Positions 1 through 8,834 of a stretch of DNA of 64,000 nt are shown one piece after another. Positions within the stretch are counted from its first letter, which is position 1. Each line of letters opens with the position of its first letter. Where the stretch lies: assembly GCF_000455365.1 (NCBI RefSeq), contig NZ_HG315687.1:124001-188000 (forward strand), in the 5' to 3' direction. The notes beneath the pieces are model-generated. The model was not told where the DNA came from, did no database searches, and saw only the letters and a list, made by a program, of their open reading frames with translations. The position numbers and the translations under genes are program-made. The stretch is from Halopiger djelfimassiliensis. GTDB lineage: Archaea; Halobacteriota; Halobacteria; Halobacteriales; Natrialbaceae.

Positions 1-2
1 TC

Positions 3-332
3 GACTTCCTCGAGTCCCAGCCCGACGTTCGGGACGGGATCGTCGACTGGCGGGCCGACGGCGACGCCGATCGTGCCGGCTGGGAGGCCCAGATCGCGGC
101 GCTCGAGGAGTTCGACGCGACCGACCGGCTGGTCGAGGTGACCCAACCCGCTCGAGTCGTCCACGGAACCGACGACGAACTCGTCCCGGTCGAGGCGGGC
201 CGGGACCTCGCACGGGGGCTCCCTCGCGGCGAGTTCGTCGGACTCGAGGGGGCGGGACACCTCGCGTTCGTCGAGCGATCGCGCGAGGTGAACGACCGAC
301 TGCTCGCCGCGCTCGAAGCCGAGGACGACTGA
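3..332 (+). CDS. alpha/beta hydrolase, C-terminal part (cut by window start)
   Basis: The reading frame is open from base 3 to the stop at 330-332, so only the last 109 residues are visible. The segment holds the end of an alpha/beta-hydrolase fold: a strand ending in VVHGTDDELVP, where the Asp is the usual acid of the triad, then a helix and GAGHLAFVE, where the His is the usual catalytic base. The nucleophile region lies outside the window, so the substrate cannot be told. It is followed 84 bp later on the same strand by an acyl-CoA-ligase-like gene, which may belong to the same pathway. Confidence 0.75.
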   Translation, partial: DFLESQPDVRDGIVDWRADGDADRAGWEAQIAALEEFDATDRLVEVTQPARVVHGTDDELVPVEAGRDLARGLPRGEFVGLEGAGHLAFVERSREVNDRLLAALEAEDD

Positions 333-416
333 GCCGCTCTCGAAACGACACTTGTCGGTTCGTGCTTGCGAATGACTCCCCGGTGTACTACGTGACCCGG
401 TGTCGGAGGGGGACAC

Positions 417-1697
417 GTGACCCTCTCGCTTGCCCGCCGTGCCGAGCGCTTCCCCGATCGGCCGGCGGTCGTCGACGTCTCGGAGGAACGGCTGTACGCA
501 CCCGCCGAGACGGTCCACGAGGATCGGGTCTCGTACGCGGAACTGTCGCGACTGGCCGCGGAGACGGCGGCCCGACTCTCGACGCTCGAGGTCGACGCCG
601 GCGACACCGTCTGTCTCGTCACCAGAAACCGGGTCGCGTCGCTCGCGCTTCTGTTCGCCTGTCGCCGTCTCGGGGCGACGCTTGCGCCGATCTCGCACCT
701 GTTGACGCCGGTGACCGTCGAGCGCCCGTTCGACGCCCTCGAGCCCGAATTCGTCGTTGCGGAGGCCGCCCAGCGCGATCTCGTGCGATCGATCCCGTTC
801 GATCGATCGGTGACGCTCGAGGAACTGGCGGCCGTCGATCCGAACGACGACCCCGTGACCGACGCCGACGATGTGGCGGTCGGTGCTGGCTCCGACTCCG
901 CAACCGGCGGCGCGGAACGGCCGCTGGTGTGTCTCCACGGCGAGGGCGGTCGGCCGGTCGTCGGCTACACTGCGCGCGCCCTCGAGTGGAACTGCATCAC
1001 GAGTCTCGTCGCGTGGGGCCTCTCTGGGACCGACGTCGGGACGCTCACCGCGCCGCTGTCGACGGTCGGCGGCCTCGTTCGGACCGCGTTCCCGTTGCTG
1101 TACGCGGGCGGTCGCCTCCTGTTAGACCGTGCGTTCGACCCCGGCGACGCGCTGGCCGCCATCGAAAACGAGCGGGCGACGGTTCTCGTGGGCCGGCGAT
1201 CGGCGCTTCGCGACCTCGCGGCCGAGTCGGGGTTCGACGACGCCGTCGACTCGCTCGAGCGGGTACTCGCGGACGCGTCGGTTCCGGACGACGTCATCGC
1301 GGCGTACCGTAAGCTGGACGTGCCCGTCGCACGGGTCTACGGCCGACTCGAGTGCCCGATCGCGCTTTGTGAACCCCTGAAGGCGTCGAGCGATGACGAG
1401 CGGACCGGCGAGGATACTCCGGTCGGGTACCCCGCTCCCGACTGTCGAGTGTGTCTCGTCGACGAGGCCGGCGACGTCCTCGAGGGTGCCGGAACGGGAC
1501 GGCTCCAGCTTGCGGGGCCGGTTCTGGCCGACGGATACGTGGACGCGCCCGTCGAGACCGGCGACCGGGACGCTCCCGACGATCGAACGGACGGGCGGTC
1601 GGACGAGACCGGCGACCGCGGCGACTTCGTCAACGGCTGGTTCGACACCGGCCGTTCGGTTCGGCGGGACGTGACCGGCACCTACTACGTCGACTGA
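417..1697 (+). CDS. AMP-binding acyl-CoA ligase-like protein, short and degenerate
   Basis: The protein (426 residues, GTG start) begins like ANL-superfamily acyl-CoA ligases: ARRAERFPDRPAVVD, then a YAELSRLAAETAARL segment and TVCLVTRNRVASLALLFACRRLGATLAPI. It is shorter than the usual 500-550 residues. The glycine/serine/threonine-rich ATP-binding loop expected in the middle is replaced by LHGEGGRPVVGYTARALEW. The final segment reads GWFDTGRSVRRDVTGTYYVD, where active relatives have TGD, and the protein stops there, without the mobile C-terminal domain that carries the catalytic lysine. I infer a ligase relative that is inactive or has changed role. It could act with the upstream hydrolase. 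Confidence 0.7.
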   Translation: MTLSLARRAERFPDRPAVVDVSEERLYAPAETVHEDRVSYAELSRLAAETAARLSTLEVDAGDTVCLVTRNRVASLALLFACRRLGATLAPISHLLTPVTVERPFDALEPEFVVAEAAQRDLVRSIPFDRSVTLEELAAVDPNDDPVTDADDVAVGAGSDSATGGAERPLVCLHGEGGRPVVGYTARALEWNCITSLVAWGLSGTDVGTLTAPLSTVGGLVRTAFPLLYAGGRLLLDRAFDPGDALAAIENERATVLVGRRSALRDLAAESGFDDAVDSLERVLADASVPDDVIAAYRKLDVPVARVYGRLECPIALCEPLKASSDDERTGEDTPVGYPAPDCRVCLVDEAGDVLEGAGTGRLQLAGPVLADGYVDAPVETGDRDAPDDRTDGRSDETGDRGDFVNGWFDTGRSVRRDVTGTYYVD

Positions 1698-1826
1698 CGG
1701 CCGGCCGTTCCGGCGAGGGCTCCGACGCGCAGCCTCGAGAACGAGCACCCGGCCTGCCGTCGCCGATCGCGGCAACGACGGCGCGTGGCAGAAAGGCTAT
1801 CCGTACCGAGTATCGACTAGCGACCG

Positions 1827-2570
1827 ATGAGTCAGCTCCGTATTGCCGTCCTGAACGCGGCCCATCGGGACGAGAACACGACGCGGAACTTCCGGCGCGA
1901 ACTCGACGCCTCGCTCGCGGAGTTCGATGTCACCGACGGCGAGGTGCCGGCCGGCTTCGAGTTCGACGCAGCGGTCGTCACCGGCTCCCGGTCGTCGGTC
2001 TACTGGGACGAGGACTGGATCCGATCGACCGCGGCGTGGGTCGACGACGCGATCGAGCGCGGCCTGCCCGCCCTCGGGATCTGTTGGGGCCACCAGTTGC
2101 TGGCCGACGTTCTCGGCGGGACCGTCGAGGACATGGGGGCCTACGAGGTCGGCTACAGCGAGATCGAGCAGGTCGCGGATTCGCGGCTGTTCGACGGTAT
2201 CTCAGGGGAGTTTACCGCCTTTACCAGCCACTCCGACGCGGTCTCCGAACTGCCCCCCGGCGCGACCCCGCTCGCCGAGAACCGCTACTCGAACCACGGC
2301 TTCCGAAAGGACCGGGTCTTCGGCGTTCAGTTCCACCCCGAGTACGATCCCGAAACCGCCCGCGAACTCGTCCACCGAAAGGACCTCTCGGACGACCGGC
2401 TCGAGTCGGTCCTCGCGGAGATCACCGCGGAGAACTACCGCGAGGCCTGCGAGGCCAAGCTCGTCTTCGAGAACTTCCTCGAGTTCGTTCGTGAGATCGC
2501 GGCCGACGGCTCCGGGGCCGCCCCGGACGCCGACGCGGATGCGACGTCGCGGGCCGGCCGCTCCGATTGA
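1827..2570 (+). CDS. class I glutamine amidotransferase (GMP-synthase-like)
   Basis: A 247-residue stand-alone class I glutaminase domain. The nucleophile elbow GICWGHQ puts the catalytic Cys at residue 86, and FGVQFHPEYD supplies the His (170) and Glu (172) of the triad. It therefore should release ammonia from glutamine. No synthetase domain is fused to it and none is next door, so the acceptor is unknown. Such free-standing proteins are often annotated as GMP synthase-like. The last 25 residues are a disordered Asp/Ala-rich tail. The start ATG is preceded by a short AT-richer stretch, which fits its own promoter. Confidence 0.85.
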   Translation: MSQLRIAVLNAAHRDENTTRNFRRELDASLAEFDVTDGEVPAGFEFDAAVVTGSRSSVYWDEDWIRSTAAWVDDAIERGLPALGICWGHQLLADVLGGTVEDMGAYEVGYSEIEQVADSRLFDGISGEFTAFTSHSDAVSELPPGATPLAENRYSNHGFRKDRVFGVQFHPEYDPETARELVHRKDLSDDRLESVLAEITAENYREACEAKLVFENFLEFVREIAADGSGAAPDADADATSRAGRSD

Positions 2571-2594
2571 TTCGCCCGGCTTCGGTGGCCGGCG

Positions 2595-2933
2595 TTACCG
2601 CCAGCGGTCGAACAGCCGGTCGACGATCCTGCCGGACGTCTCCTCTCGCTCGATATCGTTCTCGCGCTCGTCGAGCAGGCGTTCGTACTGCGTGAGAATC
2701 GCCTGTCGGCGGCGTTCGCTCGTTTCGAGTGCGTGCTCGAGGGCGGCGATTCGCGCGCGGAGACGGCGTCGTTCGATACGGGCGGGAAGCGTCGATGTCG
2801 ATCGACTCGCGTCGCGGTCGGAACGGACCGACGAGCCGATGGGCTCGAACGCGAGTTCGACGTCCGGATGCGGGTTTCGCGACCGTCCGTTCGTGGTAGA
2901 CGTCGTCTCGAGGGGTCGTTGCTCGGCGGCCAT
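2595..2933 (-). CDS. conserved hypothetical protein with coiled coil
   Basis: A 112-residue protein. The first half is polar and probably disordered. The second half, from about residue 50, is a continuous charged helix (RIERRRLRARIAALEHALE and following) that ends in GRIVDRLFDRWR, typical of a coiled-coil oligomerisation segment. I recognise no enzyme motif. It lies tail to tail with the amidotransferase and downstream of thrC on the same strand, from which it is separated by 78 bp. Confidence 0.55.
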   Translation of the reverse strand: MAAEQRPLETTSTTNGRSRNPHPDVELAFEPIGSSVRSDRDASRSTSTLPARIERRRLRARIAALEHALETSERRRQAILTQYERLLDERENDIEREETSGRIVDRLFDRWR

Positions 2934-3011
2934 GGGTCGATCTACCCTTACCGCTCGACGAGCAAAAACGTCAGTCAGTCGCCCGTCAGACTCGTTCGAC
3001 GGGAGTTCGGC

Positions 3012-4271
3012 TCAGCTCTCGAGGTGCTCGAGTACGCTCGCGGTATCGGCCGGCACGGGTTCGGGATCGTTGCCGGCGGCGGCCGCGGCGTCGGGGTCTT
3101 TGAGCAGGTGGCCGGTCGTCAGGCAGGCGACGCGTTCGTCGCCGCCGACGATACCCTCGTTGCGGAGCTTTCGGAGGCCGGCGACGGAGGCCGCGGAGGC
3201 GGGTTCGACGCCGATTCCCTCGCCCGCGAGGGCCCGCTGTGCCTCGGTGATCGCGTCGTCGGAGACTGCGACGGCGGTGCCGCCGGTCTCGCGGATGCCG
3301 GGCAGGGCCTTCGGTGCGTTGACGGGGTTGCCGATCCGGATCGCCGTCGCCCGCGTCTCGACGTCGTCCCAGCGTCGGGTTTCGTCCGCGCCGTTCTCGA
3401 TCGCTTCGACCATCGGCGCAGCGCCGTCGGCCTGCACCCCGGTCAGTTTCGGTACCTCGCTCTCCTCGAGTGCGCCCGCCTGAACGAGCTCCCGGAACGC
3501 CTTGTACAGCGCCGCGGTGTTGCCCGCGTTACCGACCGGGAGGACGATCCGGTCGGGGACGGCCCCGTAATCGGCGAGAAAGCCCTCCAGAATCTCGAGG
3601 CCGATCGTCTTCTGGCCCTCGAGTCGGAACGGGTTGAGCGAGTTCAGCAGGTACGCCTCGCCCCGGCCCGCAAGCTCCTGAACGATGTCGAGGCAGGCGT
3701 CGAAGTTGCCGTCGACCTCGAGGATGCGCGCGCCGTGGAGGCTCGCCTGTGCGATTTTGCCGGCGGCGACTTTCCCCGCCGGCAGCAGGACCAGCGTCTC
3801 CATCCCGCCGCGGGAGCCGTAGGCCGCAAGCGCCGCGCTCGTGTTCCCCGTCGAGGCACACGCGAGGCGGTCGACGCCGAGTTCCCTTGCGACGGCGACG
3901 CCGACGGTCATCCCGCGGTCCTTGAACGAGCCGGTCGGGTTCATCCCCTCGTGTTTGATCCGCAGGGCTTCGAGGCCGAGGTCGTCCTCGAGGCGCGGGG
4001 CCTCGTACAGCGGCGTTGCCCCTTCCCGAACGGAAACGCCCGCTTCAAGCGGCAGAGCGTCGGCGTACCGCCAGACGCCACGCCCCTCGAAGTCCTCGAA
4101 CGTCGGCAGGTCGTCGTACCGCACTTCGAGCAGGCTCTCACAGTCGTCGCAGGTGTAGCGGACGTCGTCGAAGGGGGCGAACGTCGCGCCACAGTCGATA
4201 CACTCGAGCCAGACGCCGTCGTCGGCGTCGTCGGGCGCCGTCGGCCGGTCGGCCGAGAGATTGAGACTCAT
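3012..4271 (-). CDS. thrC: threonine synthase
   Basis: It converts O-phosphohomoserine to threonine with pyridoxal phosphate, the last step of threonine synthesis. The 419-residue length is normal for the archaeal type. A Cys4 zinc-ribbon-like N-terminus (CIDC at 24-27 and CDDC at 41-44) precedes the fold-type II PLP domain. NPTGSFKDRG holds the PLP lysine at residue 117. ASTGNTSAALAAYG and LPVGNAGNTAALYKAF are the phosphate and cofactor loops. A small HTH gene lies 48 bp upstream on the same strand and could be co-transcribed, or could regulate it. Confidence 0.95.
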   Translation of the reverse strand: MSLNLSADRPTAPDDADDGVWLECIDCGATFAPFDDVRYTCDDCESLLEVRYDDLPTFEDFEGRGVWRYADALPLEAGVSVREGATPLYEAPRLEDDLGLEALRIKHEGMNPTGSFKDRGMTVGVAVARELGVDRLACASTGNTSAALAAYGSRGGMETLVLLPAGKVAAGKIAQASLHGARILEVDGNFDACLDIVQELAGRGEAYLLNSLNPFRLEGQKTIGLEILEGFLADYGAVPDRIVLPVGNAGNTAALYKAFRELVQAGALEESEVPKLTGVQADGAAPMVEAIENGADETRRWDDVETRATAIRIGNPVNAPKALPGIRETGGTAVAVSDDAITEAQRALAGEGIGVEPASAASVAGLRKLRNEGIVGGDERVACLTTGHLLKDPDAAAAAGNDPEPVPADTASVLEHLES

Positions 4272-4319
4272 TGTCGTCCGAGAGGGAACCGACGGGGAAA
4301 AAGGGCGTGGATTCGACGC

Positions 4320-4703
4320 TCACCCCTCCTGCTGGCCGTCGAACTCGTCGATTACGTCGTGAACCGTCTCCGTCCACGCGTCCAGCGCTTCGTGGAGCAG
4401 GACCTTCGTTTCCGGGAGCGCGATCGCAGTGTACTGGTAGACGTACCCGCCGCCGTCCAGCAAGCGCCGCTCTCGGCGAACGAGTCCCCGGTCGTGCAGC
4501 GTCGCGAGCGACCGGTTGACCGTACTCCGATCGCGCTCGAGGGCCGCGGCCAGTTCCTCGATCGTACTCCCGGGCCGATCACGGAGCACGAGGTAGGTTC
4601 GCGTTTCGTGACCCTCGATTCCGAAGACACAGCTCATGACTTCCTCGAACGGCGGGGCTGACTCCTCGAGCAACGCCACGAGCCGATGCCGATCGATCGC
4701 CAT
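4320..4703 (-). CDS. winged-helix transcriptional regulator (TrmB-like)
   Basis: A 127-residue DNA-binding protein. Residues 33-80 form a winged helix: a helix YLVLRDRPGSTIEELAAAL, the recognition segment RDRSTVNRSLATLHDRGLV, then a basic wing RRERRLLDGGGYVYQY. The C-terminal helix (ETKVLLHEALDAWTETVHDVI) looks like a dimerisation helix, as in TrmB/MarR-type proteins. There is no ligand-binding domain. It precedes thrC on the same strand, so amino-acid regulation is possible, but its target is not shown by the sequence. Confidence 0.8.
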   Translation of the reverse strand: MAIDRHRLVALLEESAPPFEEVMSCVFGIEGHETRTYLVLRDRPGSTIEELAAALERDRSTVNRSLATLHDRGLVRRERRLLDGGGYVYQYTAIALPETKVLLHEALDAWTETVHDVIDEFDGQQEG

Positions 4704-4737
4704 ACGCCGCGTACGACGCCGCCGATAAAAGAACCGG

Positions 4738-4971
4738 TCACGAACCGTATCCCATCCTCCGAATACAGGCTCGCATCTCGCGTTCGCTCTCGTGGCGGTG
4801 CAGCCGCGTCGGCGTGTCGCAGTAGTACACCGACCCGTCGTACCGGAGAACGATGTCGTACTCCTCGTTGCCGACCGTCGTCGTCACGACGACCCGCCGC
4901 CCGTCCTGAATCGCGGACAGGATCGCCTCCGTGTCGAGGTCGCCCGCCGAGATACGGAGCGGCTCGGTCAT
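4738..4971 (-). CDS. small conserved haloarchaeal protein of unknown function
   Basis: A 77-residue protein starting MTEPLRISAGDLDTEAI. I chose this ATG over a GTG-type start nine codons upstream because the extra residues look non-coding. The body is a compact beta-rich domain (DGRRVVVTTTVGNEEYDIVLRYDG) followed by a conserved-looking tail with HRHESEREMRACIRRMGYG. There is no transmembrane segment and no recognised motif. It is convergent with nothing and divergent from the membrane gene at 5119. Confidence 0.6.
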   Translation of the reverse strand: MTEPLRISAGDLDTEAILSAIQDGRRVVVTTTVGNEEYDIVLRYDGSVYYCDTPTRLHRHESEREMRACIRRMGYGS

Positions 4972-5118
4972 CGCGTGGGACTGCACCGCCCCGCCCAAAG
5001 AAGGTTCGCGTGACGTCCCACCTTCGGCATCGCACTCGGGGTCGAACCCGCCGGCGGTTGTGCACGACCGCTACCAGACCGGGATACCGCTACATCCGAC
5101 CATGATCCACGACAGCAT

Positions 5119-5586
5119 ATGGCATCGGAAACACAGTCACGAACGGCCGATCGAACCACGACCGCACTCGAGCCCTGGCAGGCCGGCACCGTCGGCGGCA
5201 TCATCGGCGCGCTCGTCTTCGGCGCGCTGATGGCGGTCCAGACCCCCGGCGTACTCGAGCAAGCGATTCCGGCGCTGTACGGGCTCGAGGGCGGCCTCGT
5301 CGGGATGACCATCCACGTCGCACACGGAGGCGTGCTCGGGGTCGTCTTCGCGGCGCTTTTGGGCGCGGGTGGGCGGACCGCGGTCGGTCCCGCGACGGGC
5401 GCTTCGGTCGGCGTCGGCTACGGCGTCGTCGTCTGGGCGATCCTCGCCGTCGTCGTCATGCCGCTGTGGCTCTCGGCCGTCGGGTTCGAGATGGCACCGC
5501 CCGTGCCGAACGTCGCCGTCGAGAGCCTGCTCGGCCACGCGGCGTACGGACTCGTGCTCGGGCTCACGTACGCGATCCTCGAGTGA
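5119..5586 (+). CDS. small multi-pass membrane protein
   Basis: A 155-residue protein with four hydrophobic helices at roughly residues 20-45, 63-88, 95-120 and 135-152, joined by short glycine-rich turns (GTVGGIIGALVFGALM; HGGVLGVVFAALLGAGG). The helices are rich in small residues and carry two His in the second. No transport or enzyme signature is visible, so the function is unknown. The ATG at 5119 follows a short leader. Confidence 0.65.
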   Translation: MASETQSRTADRTTTALEPWQAGTVGGIIGALVFGALMAVQTPGVLEQAIPALYGLEGGLVGMTIHVAHGGVLGVVFAALLGAGGRTAVGPATGASVGVGYGVVVWAILAVVVMPLWLSAVGFEMAPPVPNVAVESLLGHAAYGLVLGLTYAILE

Positions 5587-5654
5587 GTCGTTTCCGCCCG
5601 GTTTCCAACCGCTGAAACCCACACCGCGATTCTATCCACCGTCCGCTTCGTCTC

Positions 5655-6575
5655 TCACTCGAGCAACCAGCTCAACAGCGCCTTCTGGGCGTGGAGCCTG
5701 TTTTCGGCCTGATCGAAGACGATCGAGCGGTCGCTCTCGATGACCGCGTCGGTGATCTCCTCGCCGCGGTGGGCGGGCAGACAGTGCATCACCGACGCGT
5801 CGGGCGCGTGCTCGAGCAGGTCCGAGCACACCTGAAAGCCCTCGAAGGCGTTCATGCGGACGTCGCGTTCGTCCTCCTGTCCCATGCTGATCCAGACGTC
5901 GGTATAGACGACGTCGGCGTCGGCCACCGCCTCGACGGGGTCGTCGGTAAGCGTCGGATCGCCGCCCAGATCGCGGGCGCGCTCGAGGACCTCGTCGTCG
6001 AGTCCGTACCCTGCGGGCGTCGCGACGGTCAGGTCGAGATCCGTCAGCGCACAGCCGACGGTAAACGACTGGGCGACGTTGTTGCCGTCGCCGACCCACG
6101 CCGCGGAGACGCCCTCGAACCCGCCCTCGTGTTCGCGGATCGTCTGGAGGTCCGCAAGCGTCTGGCACGGATGGGCGTCGTCGGTGAGGCCGTTGACCAC
6201 CGGCACGTCCGCGTACTCCGCGAAGACCTCGATGTTCTCGTGTTTGAACACGCGGGCCATCACGGCGTCGACGTACCGCGAGAGCGTCCGCGAGGTGTCT
6301 TTCAGCGGCTCGCCGCGGCCGAGTTGGATGTCGTCCTCGCCGAGGAAGACGGCGTGACCGCCCAGCTGGGTCATCCCCGTCTCGAAGGAGACGCGGGTCC
6401 GGGTGCTGGGTTTCTGGAAGATCATCCCCAGCGACCGTCCGTCGAGATCCTCGTGCTCCTCGCCGGCCCGCTGGGCGCGCTTGTACTCGTCGGCACGATC
6501 GAGAAGCGCGGTGAGTTCCGCTGCTGTGAGATCGTCGATCTCGAGGAAGTGGCGGGGGTCGTCCGCGTCGCTCAC
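5655..6575 (-). CDS. argF: ornithine carbamoyltransferase
   Basis: It transfers the carbamoyl group of carbamoyl phosphate to ornithine, giving citrulline. The protein has 306 residues with all family signatures: STRTR at 57-61 (carbamoyl phosphate binding), HPCQTLADL, and HCLPAHRGEE near residue 260 (ornithine loop). The GTG start at 6575 overlaps the argE stop by four bases (GTGA), which indicates translational coupling. It is the last gene of the lysW-argX-C-B-D-E-F unit. An ATG-led extension is possible upstream but would run through argE, so I reject it. Confidence 0.96.
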   Translation of the reverse strand: MSDADDPRHFLEIDDLTAAELTALLDRADEYKRAQRAGEEHEDLDGRSLGMIFQKPSTRTRVSFETGMTQLGGHAVFLGEDDIQLGRGEPLKDTSRTLSRYVDAVMARVFKHENIEVFAEYADVPVVNGLTDDAHPCQTLADLQTIREHEGGFEGVSAAWVGDGNNVAQSFTVGCALTDLDLTVATPAGYGLDDEVLERARDLGGDPTLTDDPVEAVADADVVYTDVWISMGQEDERDVRMNAFEGFQVCSDLLEHAPDASVMHCLPAHRGEEITDAVIESDRSIVFDQAENRLHAQKALLSWLLE

Positions 6576-7683
6576 GCGTTCCCACCCCCGCGCAACGTCG
6601 TCGCGACCGCCGTCAGAACCTCGACGGACCGGTCGAACCCGGCCAGCGAGAGTCGTTCGTCTGGCGCGTGGTCGAGATCGGAGTTGCCGGGACCGTAGGT
6701 GGCCATCGGGCAGTCCCACGCGTCCGCATAGAGGTTCATGTCGCTGGTCCCGGTCTTGCGCAGCAGGCGGGGCTCGCCGCCTTGCTCGCGGATCGCCACA
6801 CGGAACGCGCGGGCGACCGCTGTCCGGGGGCTTTCCATCACCGGCGGGATCGGCTCGTCCCACGAGACGGTGCCGGTTCCGAGTTCGGCCTCGGCGGTCT
6901 CGCGAACCGTCTCGGCGTCGAGCGCCGGCGGGATCCGCAACTGGACCTCGAGCGTCGTCTCGACCGAGAGTCCGTCCTCGCTGATGCCGCCGTCGATGGC
7001 GACCGGCTTGGCGGTGACGCGCTCGAAGACCGGCTGGTACTCGTCGCGTTCGAACGCGTCCTCGACGCCCGTCCACCACCGGGTCGCGTGCTGGATCGCG
7101 TTCGGTTCGGGGCGGGAGGTGTGGCCGGACTCGCTGGTCGCGACGTACGTCCCCGCGAGAAAGCCCCGATAGCCGAGCGTGATCCCCGTCGTGCCGCTGG
7201 GTTCGCCGTTAACGACGGCCCCGGGCGCGTCGCGGTCCGCGACGAGGTGGCGCGCGCCACGGGAGCTCGTCTCCTCGCCGACGACGCCGACGAAGGAGAC
7301 GCCCGTCCGGACGGCGGCGGCGGCCATCGCGGCCAGCGGCCCGGTCGCGTCGACGCTGCCCCGTCCCGAAGGACGTCCTCGCCTTCTTCAGCGGCGATAT
7401 CGTTCGCCACGTCCTCGGCCGTCGCCGACTCGATTTCGACCGGGATTTCGCCCGGCACGGTGTCGATATGCGAGGTCAGCAACACCGCGTCGTCGGCGGG
7501 CGCACGGACGTTGCCGACCTCGTCGAGCCACGCCTCCCGGTCGTGCCCTTCGAAGAAGGTCACCAGTCGCTCGGCGGCCTCGCGTTCCTCGCCGGTCGGC
7601 GACGGGATCGAAACGAGGTCGTGCAACAGCTGTCTCGCTTCGTCGAGCGATACGGCGGTCGTTTCGGACGTACTCGCGTTCAT
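6572..7683 (-). pseudogene. argE: [LysW]-ornithine/lysine hydrolase (argE/lysK), frameshifted
   Basis: An M20-family metallopeptidase that should release ornithine from the LysW carrier. The 5' part (ATG at 7683, ATGA overlap with argD) reads normally through LTSHIDTVPGEIP, with the metal-binding His and Asp, and up to EEGEDVL. After this point the frame becomes nonsense (RDGAASTRPGRW). The true continuation GRGSVDATGPLAAMAAAAV lies in another frame and runs cleanly to the stop at 6572. One base is missing within about 7365-7374. Restoring it gives a normal protein of about 370 residues. Both halves look conserved, so the lesion is recent or a sequencing error. Because argF overlaps its end, translation of argF might also suffer. 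Confidence 0.88.
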
Positions 7684-8834
7684 GATTCGACCTCCGTTTC
7701 GGGCGCGATGCTCTCGGTCAGTGCCGCCACGAGTCGATCCGCCTCCGGCTCGTCGATCACGAGCGGCGGCAACAGACGCAGCACGGTTCGACCCGCGGGC
7801 AGCGCCAGTACCTGCTGGTTCATCGCCAGATCGCGTGCGACGCGGTTCGCGCCGCGTTTCAACTCGACGCCGACGAGCAGCCCCTCGCCGCGGACCTCGC
7901 GGACCGAATCGCCGAGCGCCGCCTCGAGTTCGTCGACGAGGTAGTCGCCGATTTCGGCCGCGTGAGCGGGCCACTTCGCCTCGACCAGCGTCGAGACGGT
8001 CGCGTGGACCGCCGCGGCGACGACGGGACCGCCGCTGAACGTGGCGTTGTGCGAAGCCGCACCGTCGGCGATCCAGTCTCGCACCGCGACCGCGCCGACT
8101 GGCAGGCCGTTGCCAAGCCCCTTCGCGGTCGTGAGCACGTCGGGCGTGACGCCCGCGTTCTGGCAGGCCCACATCTTCCCCGTGCGCCCCATCCCGGTCT
8201 GGACCTCGTCGAGGACGAGCGCCGCGCCGGCCTCCTCGGTCAGCTCGCGGGCGGTCCCGAGGTAGTCCGCGGGCGGGACGTTGATCCCGCCCTCGCCCTG
8301 AATCGGCTCGAGGATCACGGCCGCCGTCTCGTCGTCGACGGCGTCCGCGAGTTCCTCGCCGTCGCCGTAGGGAACGAACTCGACGTCGCCGGCCAGTGGT
8401 TCGAACGGTTTCTTGTACTTGTCCTTCCAGGTGGCCGCGAGCGCCCCCATCGTCCGTCCGTGGAACGAGCGGGTCGCGGCGACGATCTTCGACTCGCCGG
8501 TCGCCGAGCGGGCGAACTTCAGGGCGGCCTCGTTGGCCTCGGTCCCGGAATTACACAACCACGCCCCATCGAGGCCGTCCGGCGTCGACGCGACGAACGC
8601 CGCGTAGGCGTCCTCGCGGGACTGGACCGGATAGGAGGAGTCGACGAACGTCAGTTCGCCGACCTGCTCTCGTACCGCGTCGACGACCGCCGGGTGACAG
8701 TGTCCAAGCGGGGTGCAGGCGAAACTCGCGCCCGCGTCGAGGTACTCCGTCCCGTCGGCGGTGTAGAGGTAGGGTCCGTCGCCGCGCTCGATGTCAATGG
8801 GCTTGCTCCCGGAGACGAAGTCGAGGTCGCTCAT
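7680..8834 (-). CDS. argD: acetylornithine/LysW-semialdehyde aminotransferase
   Basis: A class III PLP aminotransferase of 384 residues. It aminates the LysW-bound glutamate semialdehyde, using glutamate as donor. GTEANEAALKFAR marks the PLP phosphate region, LVLDEVQTGMGRTG holds the Asp that contacts the PLP ring, and TTAKGLGNGLPVG carries the PLP lysine. The start overlaps the argB stop (ATGA), and its stop overlaps the argE start in the same way. In haloarchaea this enzyme can serve both arginine and lysine pathways, but the operon points to arginine. Confidence 0.95.
   Translation of the reverse strand: MSDLDFVSGSKPIDIERGDGPYLYTADGTEYLDAGASFACTPLGHCHPAVVDAVREQVGELTFVDSSYPVQSREDAYAAFVASTPDGLDGAWLCNSGTEANEAALKFARSATGESKIVAATRSFHGRTMGALAATWKDKYKKPFEPLAGDVEFVPYGDGEELADAVDDETAAVILEPIQGEGGINVPPADYLGTARELTEEAGAALVLDEVQTGMGRTGKMWACQNAGVTPDVLTTAKGLGNGLPVGAVAVRDWIADGAASHNATFSGGPVVAAAVHATVSTLVEAKWPAHAAEIGDYLVDELEAALGDSVREVRGEGLLVGVELKRGANRVARDLAMNQQVLALPAGRTVLRLLPPLVIDEPEADRLVAALTESIAPETEVES

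Noticed and set aside
2733-4661. Long open frame on the plus strand opposite thrC
   Set aside because: It is the mirror of a well-supported gene. Its composition is Arg/Val-rich and not acidic, and it has no domain.
5655-7079. Extending argF upstream to 7079
   Set aside because: The extra residues are an out-of-frame reading of argE. Family alignment starts at the GTG at 6575.
7365-7374. Programmed ribosomal frameshift in argE
   Set aside because: The shift site has no run of identical bases of the kind used for slippage, and no downstream stem was evident. A mutation or sequencing error is simpler.
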